A stretch of 46,459 bases of DNA. Origin: Acidobacteriaceae bacterium. GTDB lineage: Bacteria; Acidobacteriota; Terriglobia; Terriglobales; Acidobacteriaceae. Made by a program: the position numbers and the translations under genes. The stretch is taken from positions 1 through 46,459 of the forward strand of contig CAHJWN010000026.1 in NCBI GenBank assembly GCA_903642265.1. The letters are read 5' to 3'. Of this stretch, positions 8,277-15,781 are shown piece after piece; positions within the stretch are counted from its first letter, which is position 1, and every line of letters begins with the position of its first letter. The notes beneath the pieces are model-generated. The model was not told where the DNA came from. It saw nothing but the letters and a program-made list of their open reading frames with translations, and did not search any database.

Positions 8277-8770
8277 ACTCAGGCTCTTTCGATCAGGGAT
8301 TACTGAGCCTGACCAGCTGGGTCGGCAATGGGGTTATGCCCGTCGTCGGGGCGTTGCTGGTTGCGTACGCCGTGTGGAAGTTCTCACGAGGAGAGGACTT
8401 CGAGCGAGTGATGTGGGGGTGTGCTGGAGCGCTTTCGGTGTCCGGTCTGCTGCGTTTGGCTGAGGTGTTCGCCCGGCAGGGAAGCGGAGCCAATCAGCCG
8501 TTTGAGGCCTTACTCACGTTGACCGACTGGCTTTGCAACACAGTTCTTCCCGTGTATGCCGGCCTGGAAGTAGCCAGGGCTGTGTTGGGAATCAGTGGGG
8601 TGGGTCAACGGCTGAACGTTGGCGATGACTGGCTGCGCCACGTCGTCGCGGCCTTCGCTGCTCTGTCCTGCTCGGGTTTGATCCGCCTGATGGAGCACTT
8701 CGTGAGGGCAGGGAAGGCTATTGCTCTTATGCATCAGGCCGCAGCCGGTAGTGCGGGGAGGTTCGTGTAA
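8273..8770 (+). CDS. Double-domain VirB2-like pilin protein (165 aa)
   Basis: The protein consists of two copies of a pilin-like unit. Repeat 1 spans about residues 10-70 (LLSLTSWVGNGVMPVVGALL, ending RLAEVF). Repeat 2 spans about 80-147 (LLTLTDWLCNTVLPVYAGLE, ending RLMEHF). Both align with residues 69-126 of the pilin at 6700 (LLNIVNWVGNVICPVGAAL, ending RLAEYF). Each unit has two hydrophobic helices. Unlike the pilin it has no long signal region. Fusion after duplication of a pilin gene is the simplest reading. It may form a pilus base or tip, or cap subunit number, but that is inference. Coupling to both neighbours is by overlapping start and stop codons. Confidence 0.65.
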   Translation: MNSGSFDQGLLSLTSWVGNGVMPVVGALLVAYAVWKFSRGEDFERVMWGCAGALSVSGLLRLAEVFARQGSGANQPFEALLTLTDWLCNTVLPVYAGLEVARAVLGISGVGQRLNVGDDWLRHVVAAFAALSCSGLIRLMEHFVRAGKAIALMHQAAAGSAGRFV

Positions 8771-9111
8771 TGGCGTTGCGTGTGAGCCCGGTGTCCCGGA
8801 ACCTTGCCATGAAGGCTACCTTCATGTTCCTTGAACTCGAAGACATGCTGGGCATCGGACTGCTTTGCGCGATCGCCATGGTTGGTGGCAACTTCCTGTT
8901 CTCTGATCGATATGTCTTCGGACTTCCGATGAATTGGTTCCTGGTCCTCATCATCCTCTGTCTGGGTATCCCAGGTCTGACTTTGTTCAAGTACGGGAAG
9001 CCCCGTAAATACATGCTCGACCTTCTTTTGTGGTACGGCAAGCCGCAGACCTACTGCGCCCATGCCCGCGATACCAAGGTGGATGGTCCTTACCTAACGG
9101 AGGAACTCTGA
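8770..9111 (+). CDS. virB3: VirB3/TrbD-like membrane protein (113 aa)
   Basis: This small protein directly precedes and overlaps the VirB4 gene, the standard place of VirB3. It has a charged N-terminus (RVSPVSRNLAMKATFMFLEL), two hydrophobic segments at about residues 28-45 and 56-75, and a basic tail after them. VirB3 works with VirB4 in pilus assembly at the inner membrane. Sequence similarity to known VirB3 is modest; gene order and topology carry the call. TAATG overlap joins it to the gene before, and TGATG to VirB4. Confidence 0.7.
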   Translation: MALRVSPVSRNLAMKATFMFLELEDMLGIGLLCAIAMVGGNFLFSDRYVFGLPMNWFLVLIILCLGIPGLTLFKYGKPRKYMLDLLLWYGKPQTYCAHARDTKVDGPYLTEEL

Positions 9112-11897
9112 TGCCGACGACACAAGCTGAACACAAGCGATCCCTTGAGAACCCGGCCATGTGCGAGCTATTGCCGATCCGTGACGCGCTCGACAACGTA
9201 ATCGTACGGACTGACGGAAGCTACGTTGCTGGCTTCCGTATCACGGGCTCTCTTACCTACTTCGCGGATGACGATGGCCGTAACGAAAACAAGGAGATGC
9301 TCGAGTCTTTGTTAAGGACTATCCCAGAGCAAAGCATGCGCCTCCAGTTTCGGTATGAGGTTCTCGAAGGCCTGAACGGCCTCATGAACAAATACGAGGA
9401 TCACCGCAGGTCGGAAGCGCCGCCAGCATTAGTTCTGGAGCGGCACAGAACCGCTCAGTGGAAGCAAAAGAATGTCGCGGGGGAATATCTCACCCGAATC
9501 GCAACGCTTTATGTGATTTGGGATCCAGTGAAGCACCAGCGGATGATGGCCGCTGCCGGCGGCCCGATCTCGAAAAAGACAAAGCCGAAAAAGGGTTTCT
9601 CCCTGTCGTTGCGGAGATGCATCGAGGCTACGAAAAAGGAGCATGTGGACGCGCTAGCGGAGCTGGAGTCCATCGTGAGTGGTGTCCAGTCATCCCTCAA
9701 AGCCGCTGGTATGGGGCCCGAGCGCATGACCCACGGGGAGCTCTTCCTCGACCTCAAGCGTGCGATGAATCCATTGCTGCCCGACGAGAGCAAGCTTCGG
9801 GCCAACCATCGGGGAGAGCGTTACATATCGACACGAGAACAAGCCTCGACCGTATCGATTCTCGGTACCACGGAGAACTACCTCAATGTCGACGGGATCC
9901 TGTGGAGCGTGATCTCCCTGAAGACCTCTCCGGACGGGACATACCCTGGGATACTCCGCAATCTGTTGACCATTGGATTCCCGGTCGTGATCTCCACTCA
10001 GGTGTCCATTCCGGACCAGCGCGTGGTCTTGAATCACTACAAGAAGCGGCTCAAAAAGATGCAGGCCGCCCAGATTGGAAACAAAAACGAGCACCGCGTC
10101 GATGTTGCGGCCCAGGTTGCTACACAGGAGTTGATCGACATTCAGGAGGAGATCATTTCCAGCTCCGTAAAGACAGCAAAGGTCAGTCTGGTCATTGCGG
10201 TCCGTACCTCACAGCCTGCATTTACTTCCTACGAGTACGAAAAGGCGGAGCGGGAGCTATCGACGCGTCGGCAACAGGTGATGCACATCATCTCCCAGAT
10301 GAATGGGGCGCGCGCCTTTGGGGAGTCACTGGCGCAGCGGCGACTCCTGATCTCTTCTCTTCCGGGTATGGCTGAAGAGGATAGCCGTGATCATGATCTT
10401 TTGACACCTCATGCAGCTGACCTTATCCCGGTTGAGATGCCGTGGGCCGGGACAACACGTACGCCGCTCATGCTCTTTGAGACGCCGTATCGGCAGCTCG
10501 TCCCGTTCTCTCCGTTCGACGCCAGCCTCGAAAACGCGAACATGATTGTGGCCGCAGCTTCTGGATCCGGAAAGAGCGTGGCTATCGGGAACATGCTCCT
10601 GATGTGTGGCCGGCAAGGTGTGCAGGTGTCCATCATCGAGCGCGGGGACTCATACCTGCCAGCTGTCACATACATGGGTGGGCAGATGATCTCCATGTCC
10701 CTGGACAGCCGCCAGACGATCAACCCATTCGATCTGGAGGAAGGCGACACGGGGCCGACCAATGATCATCTGGCGTTCCTGAAAAACCTGACCCGCTTCA
10801 TGATTGGAGACAGCGGGACAACGGATACCGATCTGCTCGACAACCTCCTCCTCACCGCGATCAAAAAGACCTATGACCGTGCCGCGATGCGGACTGGAAG
10901 CAGCGTTCCCACCTATAGCGACCTCAAAGACGAGCTTGAGAACTACCACGACCAAGATAAGAATGAGTTGGTCAACAAGGAGGCGCGCCTCGCAGCAACC
11001 AAGCTCCGCGCTTGGGTCGAGGAAGGCATGTACGCGCAGCTCTTCGACCGGCCGACCACGATCGATATGTCGGCACCCTGGCTCTACTTCAACATCGAGC
11101 AGCTCAAGGACGATCCCAAGCTTGAGACGGCGATGAGCCTCCTGATCGCGTATGCGACCAACAAGCGCGCTATGGGCAAAGCGAATAAGCGCTGCGTCAC
11201 AGTCCTCGACGAATGCTGGTCTCTGCTCCAGTCTCCCAGTTTGGGGCCGGTCGTCGTCCAGCTGTTCCGCACTGCCCGGAAGAGGAACGCCTGCGTGTGG
11301 GGTCTGTCTCAAGCGGTGGAGGACTTCACGGGTACGCCTGATAAGCCCAATGAGTTTGGGGGCGCAATCCTCACTACAACGGCAACCAAGCTGATTGGCC
11401 GGCAGAAGGGCAACTTCGACGTCTTGCGCCAATTCCTCCACCTCAATGAAACGACTCTGCAGCGAGTCAAGAGCCTTGGCATGACGGAGAAGGGCAAGAA
11501 GAGCGAGTTCCTCATCGTCATCGGGGAAAATGCAGAGACAACACACAGCCTCTACATCGTTGTGAGTCCGATCGAATACTGGATCCTGACCACGTTCGCA
11601 CGCGAGCGATGGTACCGGCAGTACTGGCTCAACAAGCACGGGGACCTTACAGAAACCGAGGCTTATGAAGCGCTTGCTGCGAAGTATCCGCACGGCATTT
11701 CGGATCTTGATGAGCTGCCAGAGGAGCGGTCCGGAGATGTCATGCGGATCGCCAATGCTGTGTCGGACTCACCCAAGAAGAGGACGCAACAAGAGGACCG
11801 TCGGAGCGTGGCCACAGGACAGCACGTACCCCTGTCGGCCACATTGAACGGCGCCCTCGGGGTAACCGCGGTACAGCAGGCAGAGGTGCACGCATGA
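9111..11897 (+). CDS. virB4: VirB4/TrbE-like secretion ATPase (928 aa)
   Basis: The length and motifs match VirB4/TraC/TrbE, the large ATPase that powers pilus assembly and substrate transfer at the inner-membrane face. Walker A is ASGSGKSVAIG around residues 483-492. It is followed by the family-typical SIIERGDSYLP. Walker B is CVTVLDECWSLL with D700/E701. A conserved RTARKRNACVWGLSQ follows it. The N-terminal 450 residues form the VirB4 N-terminal domain. The ATG at 9111 overlaps the VirB3 stop; an earlier in-frame start at 9030 would lie deep inside VirB3. The final ATGA couples it to the next gene. Confidence 0.95.
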   Translation: MPTTQAEHKRSLENPAMCELLPIRDALDNVIVRTDGSYVAGFRITGSLTYFADDDGRNENKEMLESLLRTIPEQSMRLQFRYEVLEGLNGLMNKYEDHRRSEAPPALVLERHRTAQWKQKNVAGEYLTRIATLYVIWDPVKHQRMMAAAGGPISKKTKPKKGFSLSLRRCIEATKKEHVDALAELESIVSGVQSSLKAAGMGPERMTHGELFLDLKRAMNPLLPDESKLRANHRGERYISTREQASTVSILGTTENYLNVDGILWSVISLKTSPDGTYPGILRNLLTIGFPVVISTQVSIPDQRVVLNHYKKRLKKMQAAQIGNKNEHRVDVAAQVATQELIDIQEEIISSSVKTAKVSLVIAVRTSQPAFTSYEYEKAERELSTRRQQVMHIISQMNGARAFGESLAQRRLLISSLPGMAEEDSRDHDLLTPHAADLIPVEMPWAGTTRTPLMLFETPYRQLVPFSPFDASLENANMIVAAASGSGKSVAIGNMLLMCGRQGVQVSIIERGDSYLPAVTYMGGQMISMSLDSRQTINPFDLEEGDTGPTNDHLAFLKNLTRFMIGDSGTTDTDLLDNLLLTAIKKTYDRAAMRTGSSVPTYSDLKDELENYHDQDKNELVNKEARLAATKLRAWVEEGMYAQLFDRPTTIDMSAPWLYFNIEQLKDDPKLETAMSLLIAYATNKRAMGKANKRCVTVLDECWSLLQSPSLGPVVVQLFRTARKRNACVWGLSQAVEDFTGTPDKPNEFGGAILTTTATKLIGRQKGNFDVLRQFLHLNETTLQRVKSLGMTEKGKKSEFLIVIGENAETTHSLYIVVSPIEYWILTTFARERWYRQYWLNKHGDLTETEAYEALAAKYPHGISDLDELPEERSGDVMRIANAVSDSPKKRTQQEDRRSVATGQHVPLSATLNGALGVTAVQQAEVHA

Positions 11898-12670
11898 CGA
11901 CCTTCCCTCGCCGGCTTAAAGTCTCCGGAGCGATCGTAGCAAGTTCCTTACTGGTTGCGACACCTGTCTGCAGGGCCATCAGCCTGAACCCTCTCGACTT
12001 CATATTCAAAGCGATCGACTCGACCATCAGTGGAGACATTGGTGGCGCTCTCTCGAGCTTGAACTCTATCCAGACCACCCTGATGCAGGACGAGCAGAAG
12101 GTGCTCTTCCCCCTCTCGTTGATCAATCAATCACACAACTACGTGTCCACCATCGTAGGGAGCTACAGAGGCTGGATGTCGAGCGTTTTTACGCTCCCGG
12201 TTAACAGTGCTCAGCTGCCGTCCAGCCAGAACCTCGAAAGGATCTTCCTCAGCGCGAACAGCGCCCAGACCTCTTCGCTGGGCTCGGTCTATCGCGTTTC
12301 ATTTGGGGCTGTTCCTGAAGCGACGGCGGCTCCTCTTGCACACCGGCAGATGGCCGACATGCAAGACGCCCTGGCGCAAGATGCCTTGGCTCAGTCGATG
12401 GCGGCGGATCAGGCCTCTACCGGCCTCCTCACAGTAGCCAATCAGATTGAGAACGAGGCTGCCACGACCGCGCCAGGCACGGCCGACATGCTTGCCGCCA
12501 CGGCCCGGGCAGCCGAATTGCAGAGCCTGGCCAGCCAGCATAAGCTGCTGGCTTCCATGCTCCGGGAAGAGGCTGCTCAGCTAGCGGAGGTCAATGGGAG
12601 GCAGAAGCTGAGTGTTCAGCAAACGCAGCAGATGAATACAAATCTCCAGGGAATACTGGCGCAGAAGTAA
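11894..12670 (+). CDS. VirB5/TrbJ-like exported protein, copy 1 (258 aa)
   Basis: A signal peptide ends near residue 28 (TPVCRA). The rest is helical, Gln/Ala/Ser-rich and without membrane segments, as in VirB5/TrbJ proteins, which sit at the pilus tip and follow VirB4. Two shared patterns tie it to the next gene: QLPSSQNLERIFLSANS near the middle, and a C-terminal QQMNTNLQGILAQK. The gene starts within the VirB4 stop codon. The call rests on order, export signal and helical composition. Confidence 0.65.
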   Translation: MTTFPRRLKVSGAIVASSLLVATPVCRAISLNPLDFIFKAIDSTISGDIGGALSSLNSIQTTLMQDEQKVLFPLSLINQSHNYVSTIVGSYRGWMSSVFTLPVNSAQLPSSQNLERIFLSANSAQTSSLGSVYRVSFGAVPEATAAPLAHRQMADMQDALAQDALAQSMAADQASTGLLTVANQIENEAATTAPGTADMLAATARAAELQSLASQHKLLASMLREEAAQLAEVNGRQKLSVQQTQQMNTNLQGILAQK

Positions 12671-12680
12671 GGACAAACCT

Positions 12681-13478
12681 ATGACCCCATTGCAGACACA
12701 ACAGATTGGCAAAAAGGTAGGCTGGCTCGCAGTCGCAGGCCTCTTTGTGGCCGCTGCCGTTCCGCGTCAGGCGGAAGCACAGTTCGGCTTTGATCTCGCG
12801 GCTATGCTCGCCGGTCTAGAGAAGATCTCAAGCTTGCTGACCAGCAGCGTGGCTTCCCCCCTCAAAGCGATTCAGTCCGTTGAACAGCAAGAACAGCAGT
12901 TCCAACAGACCGTGATGTACCCACAGCAGGCGATCAACAGCGCCAAAGCGTTGTCGGCGAGCTTCACCAGCCCGATGCGAAACATGCAGTCTCTGCTGAA
13001 CCTGAAGTACAGCAGTGCCACACTTCCCGCGTCGCAACAATTGGAGCAGGTGATGCTTTCCGGAAATGCTAACAACATCGGCTCATTCGGGACGAATTAT
13101 TCGCAGGTATACGGGACTCTCCCAACAGCTACGGCGGCACCACAAAACGTGAGGAACACGATCGACCTCACGGACGCGCAAGCCCAGGACGCGATGAAGA
13201 AAGCAATTGAGCTCGATGCACTCGCAACGAGAGAGTTGGAGGTGGCCCAGACGCTAAACCAGCAGATTCAAACTGCGGCTCCGGGGACCGCACCCATCCT
13301 TGAGGCGGAGGGCTCAGCGTGGGTGCTCCAAGCCAATGCCTACAGTCAGTCGGGGATGGCAGCCCTTCTTCGCGTGAGGACGACCGAATTGTCAAACGCC
13401 GGCGCGGCAACGAAGAACTCCACGGCCCAGACACAGCAACTAAACCAGAACCTGCAAGGCATACTGACCCCTCGCTGA
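12681..13478 (+). CDS. VirB5/TrbJ-like exported protein, copy 2 (265 aa)
   Basis: This is a diverged tandem paralogue of the gene before it. It has a signal peptide ending near residue 34 (RQAEAQ) and then a helical Gln/Ala-rich body. The shared landmarks are LPASQQLEQVMLSGNANN and the C-terminal QQLNQNLQGILTPR. Two VirB5-like proteins side by side could form a heteromeric pilus tip or recognise different recipients; that is inference. The gap between the two genes is only 10 bp. Confidence 0.65.
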   Translation: MTPLQTQQIGKKVGWLAVAGLFVAAAVPRQAEAQFGFDLAAMLAGLEKISSLLTSSVASPLKAIQSVEQQEQQFQQTVMYPQQAINSAKALSASFTSPMRNMQSLLNLKYSSATLPASQQLEQVMLSGNANNIGSFGTNYSQVYGTLPTATAAPQNVRNTIDLTDAQAQDAMKKAIELDALATRELEVAQTLNQQIQTAAPGTAPILEAEGSAWVLQANAYSQSGMAALLRVRTTELSNAGAATKNSTAQTQQLNQNLQGILTPR

Positions 13479-13487
13479 TAGGACACC

Positions 13488-14501
13488 ATGGATCCGGGAA
13501 TCTTTGAGTTTCAGACAATGATGACCACCGTCGCGAACGGGATGTCAGGGAAGATGATCCCGGCAATCGTGAACGTGGCATACATCTTCATGATCATCAG
13601 TCTCATGCTGGGCGTCTACGAGGCCTATGTGCGTGGAGGTGACACCAAGGGTCTTGCTGGCACGGTCATGAAGTTCATCGTTGTTGCTTTCATCATCGGC
13701 AACTGGACACAGTTCTTCGCGGATCTCAGTAGTGGTTTCAATGCGATCGCGCAGCAGATCGACGATTCTTATGGCGCCGGGGATCTCGTCAAGGATTGGG
13801 GTCAGCTGTTGGTGACCAACTGGAGTCAGAGTGGCTATACGTCCATTTGGAACATGGTCACCACGGGTGGAGCAGCACTCATCAACTCGCTAGAGATCGC
13901 GATCGCGTATCTGATCTTTCCAGTTGCGGCACAGCTCTTCACCCTGCTTTATATCTTTTGGGGTGCTGTGCTTTACGCAGTAGGTCCTCTGGTTCTCGCG
14001 CTTGCGCCGAGCAGGATGATCAATGGAACCGCGAAGTTCTACGCTCAGAACCTCTTTGTGTGGAACTGCTGGGCAGTGCTCTATGCCGTCTTCGCGTGCC
14101 TGATCACAGCGGTTAACGGAAAGGACCTCACGACCAGCCCATTCTTCTCTGCAGGGTTTGTCACAGGTGCTCAAACCCAGGTCTGGATAGGGTTGACCAG
14201 CATCATCTATTCGGTCTGCATTCTGCTCATTCCGGTTATAGCGATGTCCGTTCTCAAAGGTGAGTTCGGGGGCGTTGCCAACGCACTTATGTCAGTCGTT
14301 TCCCTCGGCACGCAGGTAAGTCGTGCAGCATCCCAGGCCGCGAAGGCTTCCAAGTCCGGGACGGGTGGCTCGGGTAGTGGAAGAAACACGAGCGCACACA
14401 AGGTGGATCCGGCGGGGGCACCTACCAATCGCGACCTCCTAATCCGACTCCACCCCGCGCCACAGTCCCTTAAAGCCCAGACCACAAACTGCAACAGCTA
14501 A
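13488..14501 (+). CDS. virB6: VirB6/TrbL-like polytopic channel protein (337 aa)
   Basis: Six or more hydrophobic segments are visible (about residues 25-45, 60-80, 130-150, 155-180, 190-215 and 235-260). A soluble Ser/Gly/Thr-rich tail follows. The pattern AVLYAVGPLVLALAPSR in the fifth segment, and a Trp-containing loop after it, are typical of TrbL/VirB6. This protein forms part of the inner-membrane translocation channel. It lies between VirB5 and VirB8, the usual order. The C-terminal tail (from about residue 275) is poorly conserved in such proteins and may be flexible. Confidence 0.85.
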   Translation: MDPGIFEFQTMMTTVANGMSGKMIPAIVNVAYIFMIISLMLGVYEAYVRGGDTKGLAGTVMKFIVVAFIIGNWTQFFADLSSGFNAIAQQIDDSYGAGDLVKDWGQLLVTNWSQSGYTSIWNMVTTGGAALINSLEIAIAYLIFPVAAQLFTLLYIFWGAVLYAVGPLVLALAPSRMINGTAKFYAQNLFVWNCWAVLYAVFACLITAVNGKDLTTSPFFSAGFVTGAQTQVWIGLTSIIYSVCILLIPVIAMSVLKGEFGGVANALMSVVSLGTQVSRAASQAAKASKSGTGGSGSGRNTSAHKVDPAGAPTNRDLLIRLHPAPQSLKAQTTNCNS

Positions 14502-14515
14502 TTGTTAGGAGAGAG

Positions 14516-15262
14516 ATGAAAAACCAAGCGGAGAAGGTCAGAGAGCCGAAGTTCTACGAGATGGATGGGGCATTGCGAGCTTACGCAAATCGCTCGCTTG
14601 TGATCGCCGGCGTCATGGGCCTCATCACTTTCGCGGCCGTTGTCGGCTTTCTGTTCGTTCGACTGCAGCCCCCTACGGTCATCAAGGTGGACAGCAGCGG
14701 GCAGGCGCAGGTCGTAAGCCCCTACGGCGCCGGTAAGCACCGGGGCCTTCTGCCTGCCGTTCTGGCTGGAGCGCGGAGCGCCGGCCCCGACGAGTACGAG
14801 AAGCAGGCGTTTATCAAGCAGTTTCTGAATCACTATCTGACCTATGACCCGCACACCTTGGGACAGAACTGGGCGGACGCAATGAATATGATGACCGGCA
14901 ATCTGCGGCACACTGCGTTGAACCAGCTACAGCGTGATAACACGGTGGGCAAATTGGAAGACGATCAGGCTCTCTCCACGTTGCGAATCTCTAGCCTTGA
15001 AGCAAGCAAGGATGATCCGCTTACCTACCAGGCCTTTGGTGTACGGACAGTTCACAAGATGGTGAACGACCACGAGACGATCGCCAAGCTGGTGGAGCAG
15101 TACCACATTCGTCTTACCGGTGCCGAGCGGTCCGCGGACAATCCCGACGGCCTGATGATCGGCGAGTACTGGTCCAAGCAGATTGAAGGCGAGAAGCGCG
15201 ACGCCGTCCTGGAAGGCACGCCGGGTTCCGAAGACGTTTCACAACAGGGAGGCAATCAGTGA
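14516..15262 (+). CDS. virB8: VirB8/TrbF-like inner-membrane protein (248 aa)
   Basis: The protein has a short cytoplasmic tail and one transmembrane helix at about residues 30-52 (VIAGVMGLITFAAVVGFLFV). A periplasmic domain of the VirB8/TrbF kind follows, with IKQFLNHYLTYDP and a helical bundle over a curved sheet. VirB8 nucleates channel assembly and contacts VirB9 and VirB10. An AGGAGAGAG ribosome binding site precedes the ATG. The stop overlaps the next start (GTGA). Confidence 0.8.
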   Translation: MKNQAEKVREPKFYEMDGALRAYANRSLVIAGVMGLITFAAVVGFLFVRLQPPTVIKVDSSGQAQVVSPYGAGKHRGLLPAVLAGARSAGPDEYEKQAFIKQFLNHYLTYDPHTLGQNWADAMNMMTGNLRHTALNQLQRDNTVGKLEDDQALSTLRISSLEASKDDPLTYQAFGVRTVHKMVNDHETIAKLVEQYHIRLTGAERSADNPDGLMIGEYWSKQIEGEKRDAVLEGTPGSEDVSQQGGNQ

Positions 15263-15546
15263 GCACAGAAACAGGGAACGCAACACCAGCCGGGCTGAAC
15301 GGTAGTAAGCGTCGAAGACGCAGACCGGCCAGCTCCGAAGAAGGGCAACCACCAGTCCGCTTCTTCGCGGGAGAGATGAGCAAGGAAGGCATCACGCTCG
15401 CGAGGGAGTTCGCCTCAGAGCCCGAAGCACAGCTCAACGCACTCAAGCTGGACCAACCCTACTTCTCCGTCGAGGCGTGGAAAGTTAAGCCCGACTTCAG
15501 CAATGGATCCATCGCGGTGACGAAGCAGCCTATCGGGAAACCGTAG
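15259..15546 (+). CDS. Small basic hypothetical protein (95 aa)
   Basis: It starts with GTG overlapping the VirB8 stop, behind a good GGGAGG site. The N-terminus carries a very basic block, KRRRRRP at residues 17-23; the rest is acidic and soluble. I do not recognise it. It is the last gene before the folded leader of the polymerase-like gene, so it probably ends the virB2-virB8 operon. A nucleic-acid-binding tail is suggested by the Arg run only. Confidence 0.5.
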   Translation: MSTETGNATPAGLNGSKRRRRRPASSEEGQPPVRFFAGEMSKEGITLAREFASEPEAQLNALKLDQPYFSVEAWKVKPDFSNGSIAVTKQPIGKP

Positions 15547-15551
15547 GCGTC

Positions 15552-15714
15552 ATCAGCGGACAAGTTCAGAAATCGTATCGTCTAGCGCTTTGCTACCGAA
15601 CGGTTTTCTGAGCCACCTTGCGGGCCTTACTCGCAAGGATTTGTTCCGCTGATCCGGCTGCTTCATGCCTGGTCAGTCCCCTTAAACAGGCCGACAAAGA
15701 CCAGGCAAAGCCGG
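15552..15714 (+). promoter_or_regulatory. Highly structured 5' leader of the polymerase-like gene
   Basis: Two folded units stand in the 235-base gap. The first is a three-way junction. Its closing stem pairs 15552-15560 with 15645-15653 (ATCAGCGGA with TCCGCTGAT), extended by CAA with TTG. It encloses two hairpins, 15566-15572 with 15605-15611, and 15616-15622 with 15632-15638 (CCTTGCG with CGCAAGG). The second is a long hairpin, with CCGGCT (15654-15659) and TGCCTGGTC (15666-15674) pairing with AGCCGG (15709-15714) and GACCAGGCA (15699-15707). There is no T-run, so this is not a simple terminator. It may be a riboregulator, a processing site or a template or promoter for the gene's own product; none of these is proven. 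Confidence 0.6.
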
Positions 15715-15781
15715 AGAAGCGGTCCCTCTCTCGCTTTGGTGGTCTCTTCGTGCCGCAACAACTGACACAAGGAGACTCGCT

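Noticed and set aside
10650..11693. 347-aa minus-strand frame inside virB4
   Set aside because: It is the antisense of the conserved VirB4 ATPase core.
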